Assembly: GCA_050694275.1 (NCBI GenBank)
Contig: JBOGXF010000013.1
Location: 1 to 15,215, forward strand
Direction: 5' to 3'
DNA length: 15,215 nt
Origin: JBOGXF01 sp050694275
GTDB taxonomy: Bacteria > Actinomycetota > CADDZG01 > WHSQ01
The notes below the pieces were generated by a model. That model was not told where the DNA came from. It did not search any database and saw only the letters and a program-made list of their open reading frames with translations. Within the stretch, counting starts at the first letter, position 1; the number at the start of each line of letters is the position of its first letter. Position numbers and translations under genes: made by a program. Shown piece by piece: positions 7,369 through 13,780 of the stretch.

Positions 7369-7440
7369 GGGCCCCTAGCTCATCAGGTAGAGCACCGGAC
7401 TTTTAATCCGGCGGGCAGGGTTCGAGTCCCTGGGGGCCCA
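7369..7440 (+). tRNA. tRNA-Lys (anticodon TTT)
   Basis: A full cloverleaf can be drawn over 72 nt: acceptor GGGCCCC/GGGGCCC, D arm GCTC/GAGC, anticodon stem CCGGA/TCCGG around loop CTTTTAA with TTT at 7402-7404, a 4-nt variable region, and T arm CAGGG/CCCTG around TTCGAGT. The discriminator base is A at 7440. The 3' CCA is not encoded, so it must be added by nucleotidyltransferase. It lies 16 bp downstream of the NfeD-like gene, and its 3' end faces the minus-strand Pycsar-effector-like pair. I found no second copy of its 3' end in the window that would mark an attachment site. Confidence 0.96.
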
Positions 7441-7508
7441 CTTTGGGTCCTGGCCAGGGCCTTCGCGAAAAGGATCCTGACAGTGCACGAACCAGACCGC
7501 GAAGCTTC

Positions 7509-7823
7509 TTAGCGCCTCTCCCCAGGAGGATCCTTGCCCTTGGTGACTGACTCGTTCCCTCCTGGCACGGGTGGCGGAGGAGCAGAGGGCGATGGCTCAC
7601 CCTGTCCCCCCGACGAGTCTGAGTCGCCTTGCTCGTCTGCTTCCATGAGCGGCCCAAAAGCGACGGAGGCTTCGGCGTCCTTCCGGACTCTCTGGTCACC
7701 CAGGAGACTATCGACCAAAGACCCGAGGCTCTCCACAGACTCCGATCCACCCGGCACTGGAGAGGGGAGCGTGGCCTCCTTGCCGTGATTCGAGTCTTGT
7801 TGCGTCTTGACCACGCTGCTCAT
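7509..7823 (-). CDS. Small Pro/Ser/Glu-rich protein coupled to the upstream membrane protein
   Basis: This 104-residue protein is not recognised. Its ATG (7821-7823) overlaps the TGA of the upstream membrane-protein gene as ATGA, and GGAG lies 7 nt before it, so translational coupling is likely and supports it being real. The composition is acidic, Pro/Ser/Gly-rich and low in hydrophobics, suggesting a largely disordered cytoplasmic protein. It carries an internal duplication: PSPVPGGSESV near residues 20-30 and PPPPVPGGNESV near residues 82-93. Between them lies a more ordered-looking segment with LGSLVDSLLGDQRVRKDAEAS, possibly a helix. It has no signal peptide or membrane helix. It may modulate or anchor the membrane partner, but that is a guess from coupling alone. 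Confidence 0.6.
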   Translation of the reverse strand: MSSVVKTQQDSNHGKEATLPSPVPGGSESVESLGSLVDSLLGDQRVRKDAEASVAFGPLMEADEQGDSDSSGGQGEPSPSAPPPPVPGGNESVTKGKDPPGERR

Positions 7824-8308
7824 CCTCCTACTCCAGCGGTCAGCACGTAGGTCAAGTATCCCCCAAGCAGCAAGACGACAATAAACAGAAACGCGATCGC
7901 GGAGCTGAGGAGACGCGCTTTCCGTTCGAGCTTGCTTCGGTTGATCGTCAGTGCCAGCACCAGGTTTCCGAGGAATCGCCACTTCAACCAAGCGTCACCC
8001 CCCTGTGCCATCAGACCGATGACGGCCTCAGGCGTCGGGGCCGTTTCGTACTTTCGGGTGGAAAAGGCCAGGAGTGCCAGCAGAATCGAAAACAGCAAAG
8101 AAATCGCTACTGCCACTCCTAAAACACGGGGAACCTGAATGAGCACCGAGTCGGTTGCGAAGAGCAACCCAGCAAGCACCCCGTCGGCGGCTAACAGGAC
8201 ACCTGCCTTGGCGTCGAGCGCTTCGATGCGTCCAAGCTGCTCGTCCAGAGCCTTGGCGGCATTGTCGAAAGCGAACGGTGCTCCCTGGGGTGGCGGCTGA
8301 TCGACCAT
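7820..8308 (-). CDS. Three-helix membrane protein resembling Pycsar-type (PycTM/DUF5706-like) effectors
   Basis: The 162-residue protein has an N-terminal soluble helix (about 14-35: DNAAKALDEQLGRIEALDAK). Predicted membrane helices follow at about 36-58, 62-83 and 133-156. A loop of about 50 residues between helices 2 and 3 includes the charged TINRSKLERKARLL run just before helix 3. The DAKAGVLLAADGVLAGLL pattern at the start of the first membrane helix is typical of small membrane proteins acting as effectors in cyclic-nucleotide (Pycsar) and related anti-phage systems. This is recall-based family resemblance, not a search result. No cyclase or other sensor gene is adjacent, so defence function is unproven and it could be a housekeeping small membrane protein. 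Its stop overlaps the start of the 104-aa partner. TAGGAT 6 nt before ATG 8308 could be a -10 for a leaderless message. Confidence 0.7.
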   Translation of the reverse strand: MVDQPPPQGAPFAFDNAAKALDEQLGRIEALDAKAGVLLAADGVLAGLLFATDSVLIQVPRVLGVAVAISLLFSILLALLAFSTRKYETAPTPEAVIGLMAQGGDAWLKWRFLGNLVLALTINRSKLERKARLLSSAIAFLFIVVLLLGGYLTYVLTAGVGG

Positions 8309-8527
8309 GAGCCCATCCTATGGAGGGGGTGTGACGAATTGAGGGCTCGGGCGACGGGATAGGTCGATGGCCGACGAGGCCGGCACGACTCTCGAGCGGT
8401 TCGCGCACTGTTCTTCTAAGACCACCAGACGGTGTCGTGCTTCGGTTGATGCTGGACAAAAGCACAGGTAGACCCGGAGCTTCCTCCGTCCGACCTATCG
8501 TTCCGGCACGATCCCCGCGCCGGGCCC

Positions 8528-10081
8528 TCATTTTCCGCCGGAGACCGGCAGCTCCACCTGCAACGAGTCGAGGACCAGGCCGCCGGGCGTGCGACTCCCA
8601 TGCCCGAAGAACATGTCCGATATCGGCGTGATCGTGAGGAACAGGCTCTGTCCCTCGGGGATCTCGATGGCGACTCCCGACAGCTCGATCGAGAACTTCT
8701 GATCTTGCGCGGGCATCATCTTGTGCAGCGGCATGAGGTTGTTCTGCACGACCGTCGCGTCGGCCGGCGTCCTACCGATCGCGAGACCGAAGAAGGCCCG
8801 CGTGTCGAGCCCTGCCGAGGTCACCTTGCCCGACAGCCGCGGGATCCCCGACAGAGTCACAGGCCCTTCGACCAGCGGGAAGTGCACCGGTGCCCCAAGG
8901 CCGGCTGTCGCGACCATGGGGCCGTAGCCGGCGAGATCGACAGTCATCGCCTTGCCGGACGGGAGTCGGTCGAGATGCAGACACTTGTCGCTCGCTGCGG
9001 TGCTCAGGTTGTAAGGCGCCGGCATGAGTCCTGCCGTCGACCTGCCTGAGAAGACGCGCGCGAAGAACGCGATCGTGAGCTTGGTGAAATTGCCCTTGGG
9101 CGAGCACACGTCCTCGCCCCCGCCGATCTCTGCCGCGGTGGTGTTGCCGGGCGGCAGCGCGTTCGGCAGCGCGTGTCCGCCGTTGTAGCCGATCAGGTAG
9201 CTATGGCTGCGCGCCATGGGTGATAGGGCGTCCTGAAAGATGTGCACGCCCTCGTTTAGGGGGAAGAGGTTGTCGGTGATCCCCTGGCGTAGCAGCACCG
9301 GCACGTTGATCCGGATGCCGCGTTCCGCGTACCAGACCGGGCTGTGACGATGGAAGATCTTGTCGATGTTGGGGAAGGCCCCGTTCTTCTGTCCGTAGAG
9401 CGTGCCGTCGGGCCACTGTCCGGTCGCGGTTCCCCACGCGAACGCCTCGTGGATGAAGTCGGGGACCATCGAGGCTCCGGCGGCGTAGAGGAGCGCCGTC
9501 CACGCGCTGCGAGGCACCTTCTGGGGAGCCAGGCTCTGGGGGAGGTCGAACCAAGTGATCTGCGGCGCCAGCGCGTTGAAACGAGTTCGACCTGTTTCAT
9601 GGATCTCGTCAAGAGCAGTCATCGTCTGGTAGCCGCCGCCGTAGCTGCCACCGATCGCGGCAAGAACCGGGTCGCCGGGGCGGTCGAGCTTCACCCACTT
9701 GAGCTTGGCGACATGATCGATCACCGCTTTGACGTCTTCGGTCTCCTTGGTCGGGTCCTGGACGTGGGCCTGGCCCTCGCTGTCGCCGTGGGCGCGCTGA
9801 TCGATGCTGACGACGCCGAAGCCGGCGTTCAGGTAAGGCTTGACGGTGGGGCCGATCTCGGTCTCACGACTCCCGGCCCAGCCGTGGGAGTGCAACACGA
9901 CGGGAACTTGGTTGCCGGCGCTTGCACCTGAGGGGCGGAAGATCGTGATCGCGATCTTCGTACCGTCTTTCGGGTTCTTCACGGTGGCGTCCTTGGCCTC
10001 GTGCTTGCCCGGGCCTGCAGCCGCTATCGCGGCCGGCGCCAGCAACAGGGTGGTGGAAAGAGCTGCCAGGAATCGACGCAT
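8528..10081 (-). CDS. Secreted S15/CocE-like alpha/beta-hydrolase
   Basis: The 517-residue exported protein begins at ATG 10081, which has GGGAG 6 nt upstream and opens a signal peptide (MRRFLAAL, then a hydrophobic core and AIAAA near residue 22). A longer start at 10123 would place 14 charged residues before this and is unlikely. The hydrolase domain shows the nucleophile elbow GGSYGGG (Ser146), a probable Asp270 in RQGITDNLFPL and His303 in GYNGGHALP. The oxyanion-side HSHGWAGSRETE and the IDQRAHGDSEG segment are typical of the X-Pro dipeptidyl-peptidase/CocE (S15) group. The last roughly 150 residues look like the beta-rich C-terminal domain of that group. It probably cleaves esters or peptides outside the cell; the substrate is unknown. 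It seems monocistronic, with 219 bp of gene-free sequence downstream and about 160 bp upstream. Confidence 0.88.
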   Translation of the reverse strand: MRRFLAALSTTLLLAPAAIAAAGPGKHEAKDATVKNPKDGTKIAITIFRPSGASAGNQVPVVLHSHGWAGSRETEIGPTVKPYLNAGFGVVSIDQRAHGDSEGQAHVQDPTKETEDVKAVIDHVAKLKWVKLDRPGDPVLAAIGGSYGGGYQTMTALDEIHETGRTRFNALAPQITWFDLPQSLAPQKVPRSAWTALLYAAGASMVPDFIHEAFAWGTATGQWPDGTLYGQKNGAFPNIDKIFHRHSPVWYAERGIRINVPVLLRQGITDNLFPLNEGVHIFQDALSPMARSHSYLIGYNGGHALPNALPPGNTTAAEIGGGEDVCSPKGNFTKLTIAFFARVFSGRSTAGLMPAPYNLSTAASDKCLHLDRLPSGKAMTVDLAGYGPMVATAGLGAPVHFPLVEGPVTLSGIPRLSGKVTSAGLDTRAFFGLAIGRTPADATVVQNNLMPLHKMMPAQDQKFSIELSGVAIEIPEGQSLFLTITPISDMFFGHGSRTPGGLVLDSLQVELPVSGGK

Positions 10082-10243
10082 GGTGCGCTCCCTTCCAGGG
10101 CGAATCCGGTCTCGCCTGATCACTTCGACAGAGCGGGCTTCCGTCCCTGCCTACAAGGGCGTCCTCGTCGACGCCTTCGTCGATGACACCACCATTCAGG
10201 TCTGGAGCCAGAACCGGCTTTTCTGAAAGAGCGACGACCGAAG

Positions 10244-10827
10244 TTAGTAGCGGTTACGCCATTCGGCGGGCCAGCGAGACTCGCCCAGGTGCCAGTTGCC
10301 CGTACGGTACGCCAGCGCCTGAAACCATGCGACGAGCGCGCCCTCGCCGTCGGAGACCTCGATCCGGTATGAGGCGGTGCGGCGCCCGCGAGCCACTTCC
10401 TCGGCCTTCGCGGTCAACACCGTCCCTACGGCGGCCGCGGCCGTGTAGTGCGTGGAGAGCCCGGCAGCGAGCGCCACGCGCCGTAGGAGTTGCAGGCGGC
10501 TTCGAAGGCCGCGTCCGCCGCGCTGCTCACGATCCCGCCGTGCACGCTGCCGACGAGGTTTGCGAACCCCTCCCGAGTGGGGAGTCGGACCTCGGACCAC
10601 CCGAGTCCCCAGCCGGCGAGGTCTCCGCCGAGATGTCGAAGGAGAGGACTGGCGCGAAGAACGGCGTCCAGCTCCGTCCGTAGGTGCGCGAGCTCAGGCG
10701 GCCACTCGGGATGATCGGTCACGGGGTGTAAGTCTGCCGCGTCCTCGGCCTCGCCGCACACAGGCCTTCCGACGGGTTCTTCGTGCATCCTCCGCACGAA
10801 CGCGAGCTGGGCCTGCGAGCTCAGCAA
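10244..10827 (-). pseudogene. PaaI-like hotdog thioesterase, broken by a one-base frameshift
   Basis: Two overlapping minus-strand frames together spell one hotdog-fold thioesterase. The first frame runs from TTG 10827 (GGAGGG 12 nt upstream; ATG 10791 is an alternative) through GFANLVGSVHGGIVSSAADA and EAACNSYGA. The second frame resumes with VALAAGLSTHYTAAAAVGT, then RRTASYRIEVSDGEG, to the TAA at 10244. The VHGG motif and the following helix are the conserved core of acyl-CoA thioesterases of this type. The join needs one extra base in the minus-strand GGCGCGTGGCGC at about 10471-10483, where the reading frame otherwise departs into Pro/Arg-rich sequence. Residues flanking the break are well kept on both sides, so either the mutation is recent or this is a sequencing or assembly error in a GC-rich stretch. 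If real, the enzyme is lost. Confidence 0.75.
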
Positions 10828-10945
10828 ATCGAGCCGTTTCCCTCCAGTCGCTTGAGAGTTTGAGGATCCTCGTGGAAGGAAAGCAGTTATTAGTTACGAA
10901 CCTATTCCTTACGTGCCCCTGAAGGGACTGGAAGGGAGGTAACCC

Positions 10946-11155
10946 ATGCAGCCGGGCGATCTCATCCTGCGAGCGCTTCAGCGCGGCGATCTTTCAATCA
11001 ACTTCGATCTCGATTCGGTTCCGAAGGCATGGGACGGCCTTGATCAGGGCGGGACCGACCCGGGGAACATCGTCGAGTTCCTCGCCTATGACATCCCGTT
11101 CGAGGTCGAGCCCGCGACGGGCGTGATCTTCCCCAAAGAAGTCGACCGTGACTAG
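10946..11155 (+). CDS. Small acidic protein of unknown function, coupled to the amidase
   Basis: The 69-residue protein is not recognised. ATG 10946 has a strong GGGAGG 7 nt upstream, and the stop overlaps the GTG start of the amidase by 8 bp, so the pair is probably translated in a coupled way. The protein is strongly acidic (10 Asp and 5 Glu), has no signal peptide or membrane helix, and ends in an ordered-looking segment with NIVEFLAYDIPFEVEPATG and IFPKEVDRD. Small partners are known for other amidase-family enzymes (GatC for GatA, AtzG for AtzE), but I see no clear sequence match to either. The amidase is Tat-targeted, so a folded-state chaperone or a co-exported subunit are possible roles. 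The divergent neighbour is the frameshifted thioesterase. Confidence 0.75.
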   Translation: MQPGDLILRALQRGDLSINFDLDSVPKAWDGLDQGGTDPGNIVEFLAYDIPFEVEPATGVIFPKEVDRD

Positions 11156-12683
11156 GGCGGTCGGGCGCCGTGACGTCTTGCGGGGCGGTCTCGCGGGGAC
11201 CGGGATGTGGCTGGCGGGCCTCCGGATCGCCGAGCTGGCGGAGGCGTTGCCATCACCCTCGGGTCAATCGTTCAAGGTTGCGGCCAAAGAGCGGCCGAAC
11301 ACTTCCGACGACCTTGCCTATCTCACGATCGCCGAGGCTGCCGAGCTCATCAGAACGCGTCGGCTTTCGCCGGTGGAACTCGTGGATGCATGTCTGGCTC
11401 GCATCGACCGCCACGAACCGGCGATCAAGGCGTGGATCACCGTCTTCCCCAAGAAAGCCAGGGCCGAGGCGAAGGCGGCCGCCGACGAGATCGCGCGCAG
11501 GGGCCCCCGTTCTCCGCTTCACGGGATCCCGATCGGCCACAAGGACCTCTACGACATGAAAGGGGTGCGCACAACCGCGGGCTCGAGAGTCCGTGCCGAT
11601 GCTCCGCCCGCTAAACGCGATTCCGCGGCGGTGGTCACGCTGAGAAACGCCGGGGCGATCGCGCTCGGCAAGACCAACACGCACGAGTTCGCTTACGGCG
11701 TTTGGACCCCGCCGACCTCGAACCCGTGGGACACAGCGCGGATCCCGGGCGGGTCGAGTGGAGGAACCGCCGCCGCGCTGGGGGCCGGGATGTGCCTTGG
11801 GGGAACCGGCTCCGACACCGGCGGCTCGATCCGAATCCCGTCGTCACTGTGCAACACGGTGGGCATCAAGCCGACGTTTGGCCGGGTCAGCAAGGCGGGC
11901 ATCGTTCCGTTGGCGTGGAGTCTCGACCATGCCGGGCCGATAGGGCGCTCGGTAGAAGACTGCGCGCTCATGCTCAACGTCATCGCGGGACCCGATAAGG
12001 CCGACCCCACGACCGCGTCCGCCTCCGTCCCCGACTTCACGGCGGATCTCAGAAAGAGCGTCAGGGGGCTCGTCGTCGGAGTGCCGAAGTCGGTGTTCTT
12101 CGAGGGCGCGGACCCCGAGACCGAGCGGTTGGTGCGGAAAGCCATTCGCGTGCTCAAGTCGTCCGGCGTCAGAGTCAAGCAACTCGACATGCCGCCGACC
12201 CAGGGAGCCGCCGCCACCGCCTTCCTCGTGATCGTGCTCGTCGAGGCGCTCGCGGCGCACGAGTTCTACCTGCGACGCCGACCCCACGAGTACCAGAGCC
12301 AGACACACGCCCTGCTCGCGCTCGGGGCACAATGGACCGGCCACCACTACATGCGCGCGCAGCGGATTCGTACGATCAACATCCGCCAGTGGATGAAGAT
12401 CTTCGACGAAGTCGATGTGGTTCTTACCCCAGCAACGCCTCGGCCCGCACCCACCAAGGAAGAGGCCGAGGCCACAGGAGTCTTCGACCTCATCAATTAC
12501 ACGCAAGCCTTCGATTTCAACGGATGCCCCTCTATCTCGGTTCCAGCCGGCTTCACGAACGACGGCCTGCCCGTCGGGCTCATGCTCTCGGCGCGGCCCT
12601 TCAACGAGCCCGTGATCCTGCGCCTTGCGTACGCCTATCAGGAGGAGACCGGTTTCAACCGCCGCCGTCCGCGACTCGAGTAG
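11148..12683 (+). CDS. Tat-exported amidase-signature enzyme
   Basis: The 511-residue product starts at GTG 11148, inside the 3' end of the 69-aa gene. The N-terminus GRRDVLRGGLAGTGMWLAGL is a twin-arginine signal, so the enzyme should be exported folded. The amidase domain (about 55-505) has the Ser-cisSer-Lys triad: Lys132 in HGIPIGHKDLYD, Ser203 in PGGSSGGTAAA and Ser227 in GSDTGGSIRIPS. It is followed by VGIKPTFGRVSKAGIVPL and LDHAGPIGRSVEDC. The family hydrolyses carboxylic amides to acid and ammonia. GatA, the tRNA-dependent member, is cytoplasmic and occurs with GatB and GatC, so the signal peptide and the lack of those genes argue against GatA. The substrate is unknown. Released ammonia would fit the nitrogen theme at the left of the window, but no shared regulation is visible. 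Confidence 0.93.
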   Translation: MTRAVGRRDVLRGGLAGTGMWLAGLRIAELAEALPSPSGQSFKVAAKERPNTSDDLAYLTIAEAAELIRTRRLSPVELVDACLARIDRHEPAIKAWITVFPKKARAEAKAAADEIARRGPRSPLHGIPIGHKDLYDMKGVRTTAGSRVRADAPPAKRDSAAVVTLRNAGAIALGKTNTHEFAYGVWTPPTSNPWDTARIPGGSSGGTAAALGAGMCLGGTGSDTGGSIRIPSSLCNTVGIKPTFGRVSKAGIVPLAWSLDHAGPIGRSVEDCALMLNVIAGPDKADPTTASASVPDFTADLRKSVRGLVVGVPKSVFFEGADPETERLVRKAIRVLKSSGVRVKQLDMPPTQGAAATAFLVIVLVEALAAHEFYLRRRPHEYQSQTHALLALGAQWTGHHYMRAQRIRTINIRQWMKIFDEVDVVLTPATPRPAPTKEEAEATGVFDLINYTQAFDFNGCPSISVPAGFTNDGLPVGLMLSARPFNEPVILRLAYAYQEETGFNRRRPRLE

Positions 12684-12778
12684 CTCGGACGACTTCCGGT
12701 TGGGCTCACGCGTGGGTTAGGCACATCTGTCGTACGGTTGTAAGTGGTGCGCGGTACCGGGACGGGGGCGGGCCCTTC

Positions 12779-13058
12779 GTGCTGACGGTGAACAATCTCG
12801 AGGTCGTGTACGAGGATGTGATCCTCGTGCTCCGGGGTGTCAGCCTCCAGGTCCCCGAAGGGAAGATAGTGGCGTTGCTGGGCGCCAACGGGGCCGGCAA
12901 GACGACGCTCCTCAGAGCCATCTCCGGCCTGCTCGACGTGCACCGGGGCGAGATAACCAAAGGGCACATCGCCCTCAACGGGACGCAGCTAGATCGGATG
13001 CCGGCCTCCACCATCGTGCAGAACGGCGTGGCGCAGGTCATGGAGGGCCGGCGACGCG
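12779..13058 (+). pseudogene. LivF-like ABC transporter ATPase, truncated 3' remnant
   Basis: From GTG 12779 (GGGGG about 11-15 nt upstream; GTG 12788 also possible) about 94 residues match the N-terminal half of a branched-chain amino-acid/amide-type ABC ATPase. Visible are LTVNNLEVVYEDV, RGVSLQVPEGKIVALLGANGAGKTT split by Walker A (GANGAGKT, 35-42), RAISGLL and GVAQVMEGRRRV. LivF proteins are about 235 residues. Here the homology stops where the next conserved segment (FP-x-LTV-x-ENL) should start, and the frame continues as unrelated Arg/Pro-rich sequence to a stop at 13174. The ABC signature, Walker B and His switch are all missing, so it cannot work as an ATPase. It follows the amidase by 95 bp. 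A complete relative might have imported amides or amino acids, but no permease or binding protein remains here. Confidence 0.75.
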
Positions 13059-13068
13059 TACCGGTACG
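13057..13068. repeat. 12-bp perfect palindrome at the truncation junction
   Basis: CGTACCGGTACG reads the same on both strands. It begins at the point where LivF-like homology ends, and about 40 bp of sequence assignable to neither truncated gene follows before EamA homology begins at 13108. The core GTACCGG also occurs at 12754-12760. It may be a rearrangement scar or chance in GC-rich DNA. Confidence 0.5.
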
Positions 13069-13107
13069 ACGCTTGCTCGGGTCCTGGGCGCGCGCGCCGA
13101 GGGGTTG

Positions 13108-13389
13108 CCCGAGGACCATTCCGGTAAGGCCGAATAGAACGAATTCCTTCTTGAGCGAGAGGCGCGGCCGATAACCCCGGCTCCACGCGAAGGGCACGAG
13201 AGCCGCGGTCCCGAGCACGAGACGCAGCAGAAGGATCGTGAACGGACCCAAATGCGGGAGCGCCACCTTGGTGATGACATAGGTGGCGCCCCAGATGGTC
13301 ATCGCGGCCAGCAGCGCCGGCACGGCAGGGTCGACTCGTCCGGCCTCTTCAACGCTGGAAGAGGTCGCGTCGAGGCGATCCTCGATCAC
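13108..13389 (-). pseudogene. EamA/DMT-family transporter, truncated 3' remnant
   Basis: The start is GTG 13389, overlapping the TGA of the preceding 36-codon gene as GTGA. About 94 residues match the first part of a drug/metabolite transporter. After a polar N-terminus come VPALLAAMTIWGATYVITK (helix 1, with the family's WG-x-T/S motif), FTILLLRLVLGTAALVPFAW (helix 2) and LFGLTGMVLG (start of helix 3). EamA proteins are about 300 residues with ten helices. Here homology ends at about 13108, and the frame runs on antisense to the LivF-like remnant until 12706, giving a 227-codon chimera with no transporter features after residue 94. It is surely inactive unless the junction is an assembly error. 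It is the last gene of a minus-strand operon beginning near 13745. Confidence 0.78.
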
Positions 13390-13496
13390 GTGCGGCGGTG
13401 GACGATCCAGTCGTCGCCGTCACGGCTGTCGGTTCCGAACGCGGCTGCGACAAGTGCAAACACGACGATGATCGCAAACACTAGAACGACTCCCAC
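13386..13496 (-). CDS. 36-residue single-pass membrane microprotein
   Basis: GTG 13496 is preceded by AAGGAGG at 5-6 nt, an excellent ribosome site, and opens 36 codons ending in TGA at 13386. The product begins MGVVLVFAIIVVFALVAAAF, a single hydrophobic helix (residues 2-20), followed by the polar tail GTDSRDGDDWIVHRRT. The short N-out helix with a DSRDGDDW-type tail is a pattern I recall in tiny uncharacterised actinobacterial proteins, often encoded beside the small basic protein found here at 13513. Its stop overlaps the EamA start by 4 nt (GTGA), so the two are translationally coupled. Role unknown. It is short enough that automatic annotation could miss it. Confidence 0.7.
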   Translation of the reverse strand: MGVVLVFAIIVVFALVAAAFGTDSRDGDDWIVHRRT

Positions 13497-13512
13497 GATC
13501 CCTCCTCCTTAC

Positions 13513-13710
13513 TCACGAGCAATCCGACGGGTGTCCGATGACTCCCGATTGGCCCGAGATGCGCAAGCCGAACGAGACGAGGCGCCGTCCCAGCCTCAGC
13601 CGCAGGGCCGCCGGGGGCGCGGCCGCTGCGGCGAGGCGTCGGCGATCGGCGGCGGCGAGGAGATCCCTGTGGTGCTCGGCGGCCAGCGCTGCCGTCAGGT
13701 CGGGGTGCAT
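13513..13710 (-). CDS. Small Ala/Arg-rich cytoplasmic protein of unknown function
   Basis: The 65-residue protein starts at ATG 13710 with GAGAGGAAA centred about 9 nt upstream. The first part is one long probable amphipathic helix (HPDLTAALAAEHHRDLLAAA, then DRRRLAAAAAPPAALRLRLG), followed by RRLVSFGLRISG and a polar tail. Similar 50-70-residue proteins beginning with a PDL...LA..H..DL pattern and ending in a LVRLGLRL-like stretch are common and uncharacterised in actinobacteria; this comparison is from memory. It is the first gene of the operon with the 36-residue membrane protein (16 bp downstream) and the truncated EamA gene. A minus-strand promoter with TTGACT and TATTGT lies 42 bp upstream. 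Confidence 0.68.
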   Translation of the reverse strand: MHPDLTAALAAEHHRDLLAAADRRRLAAAAAPPAALRLRLGRRLVSFGLRISGQSGVIGHPSDCS

Positions 13711-13738
13711 TGCCTTTCCTCTCGTAAGGCCCTATAAT
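13710..13738 (+). promoter_or_regulatory. Sigma-70-type promoter reading into the CGNR gene
   Basis: TTGCCT (13710-13715), a 17-bp spacer, and a perfect TATAAT (13733-13738) lie upstream of the CGNR gene. The predicted transcription start near 13745 leaves a leader of about 36 nt with AGGA near the GTG. The -35 overlaps the first base of the opposite-strand start codon, so this promoter lies within the leader of the minus-strand operon. Confidence 0.7.
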
Positions 13739-13751
13739 CTGAACGGTCCTA

Positions 13752-13780
13752 ACAATAGACCGAGGAGTGTAGGAAGTCAA
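13752..13780 (-). promoter_or_regulatory. Sigma-70-type promoter reading into the small-protein/EamA operon
   Basis: On the minus strand TTGACT (13775-13780), a 17-bp spacer and TATTGT (13752-13757) form a good promoter with a predicted start near 13745. It faces the plus-strand promoter, and the two predicted start points nearly coincide. The inverted repeat CGGTC-n9-GACCG (13744-13762) overlaps this -10 and both start regions and is a candidate operator, though the arms are short. Confidence 0.55.

Noticed and set aside
7369..7440. tRNA-Lys as an integration site for a mobile element
   Set aside because: No integrase gene and no second copy of the tRNA 3' end were found in the window.
10100..10226. 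Plus-strand reading frame with a protein-like stretch KGVLVDAFVDDTTIQVW in the hydrolase upstream region
   Set aside because: It has no ribosome site, mostly overlaps as antisense of the hydrolase, and gives only a short tail. It could be a gene fragment but cannot be supported.
10862..10871. 10-bp palindrome GAGGATCCTC between the thioesterase and 69-aa genes
   Set aside because: A single short palindrome without promoter context or a repeat copy; chance is sufficient explanation.
12706..13107. C-terminal 133 codons of the open frame continuing from the EamA remnant
   Set aside because: This part is simply the reverse strand of the LivF-like remnant and shows no transmembrane pattern.
13538..13780. 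81-codon N-terminal extension of the CGNR protein
   Set aside because: It is Arg/Ala-rich, lies antisense to the small 65-aa gene and upstream of the TATAAT promoter, whereas GTG 13781 has a fitting ribosome site and normal family length.
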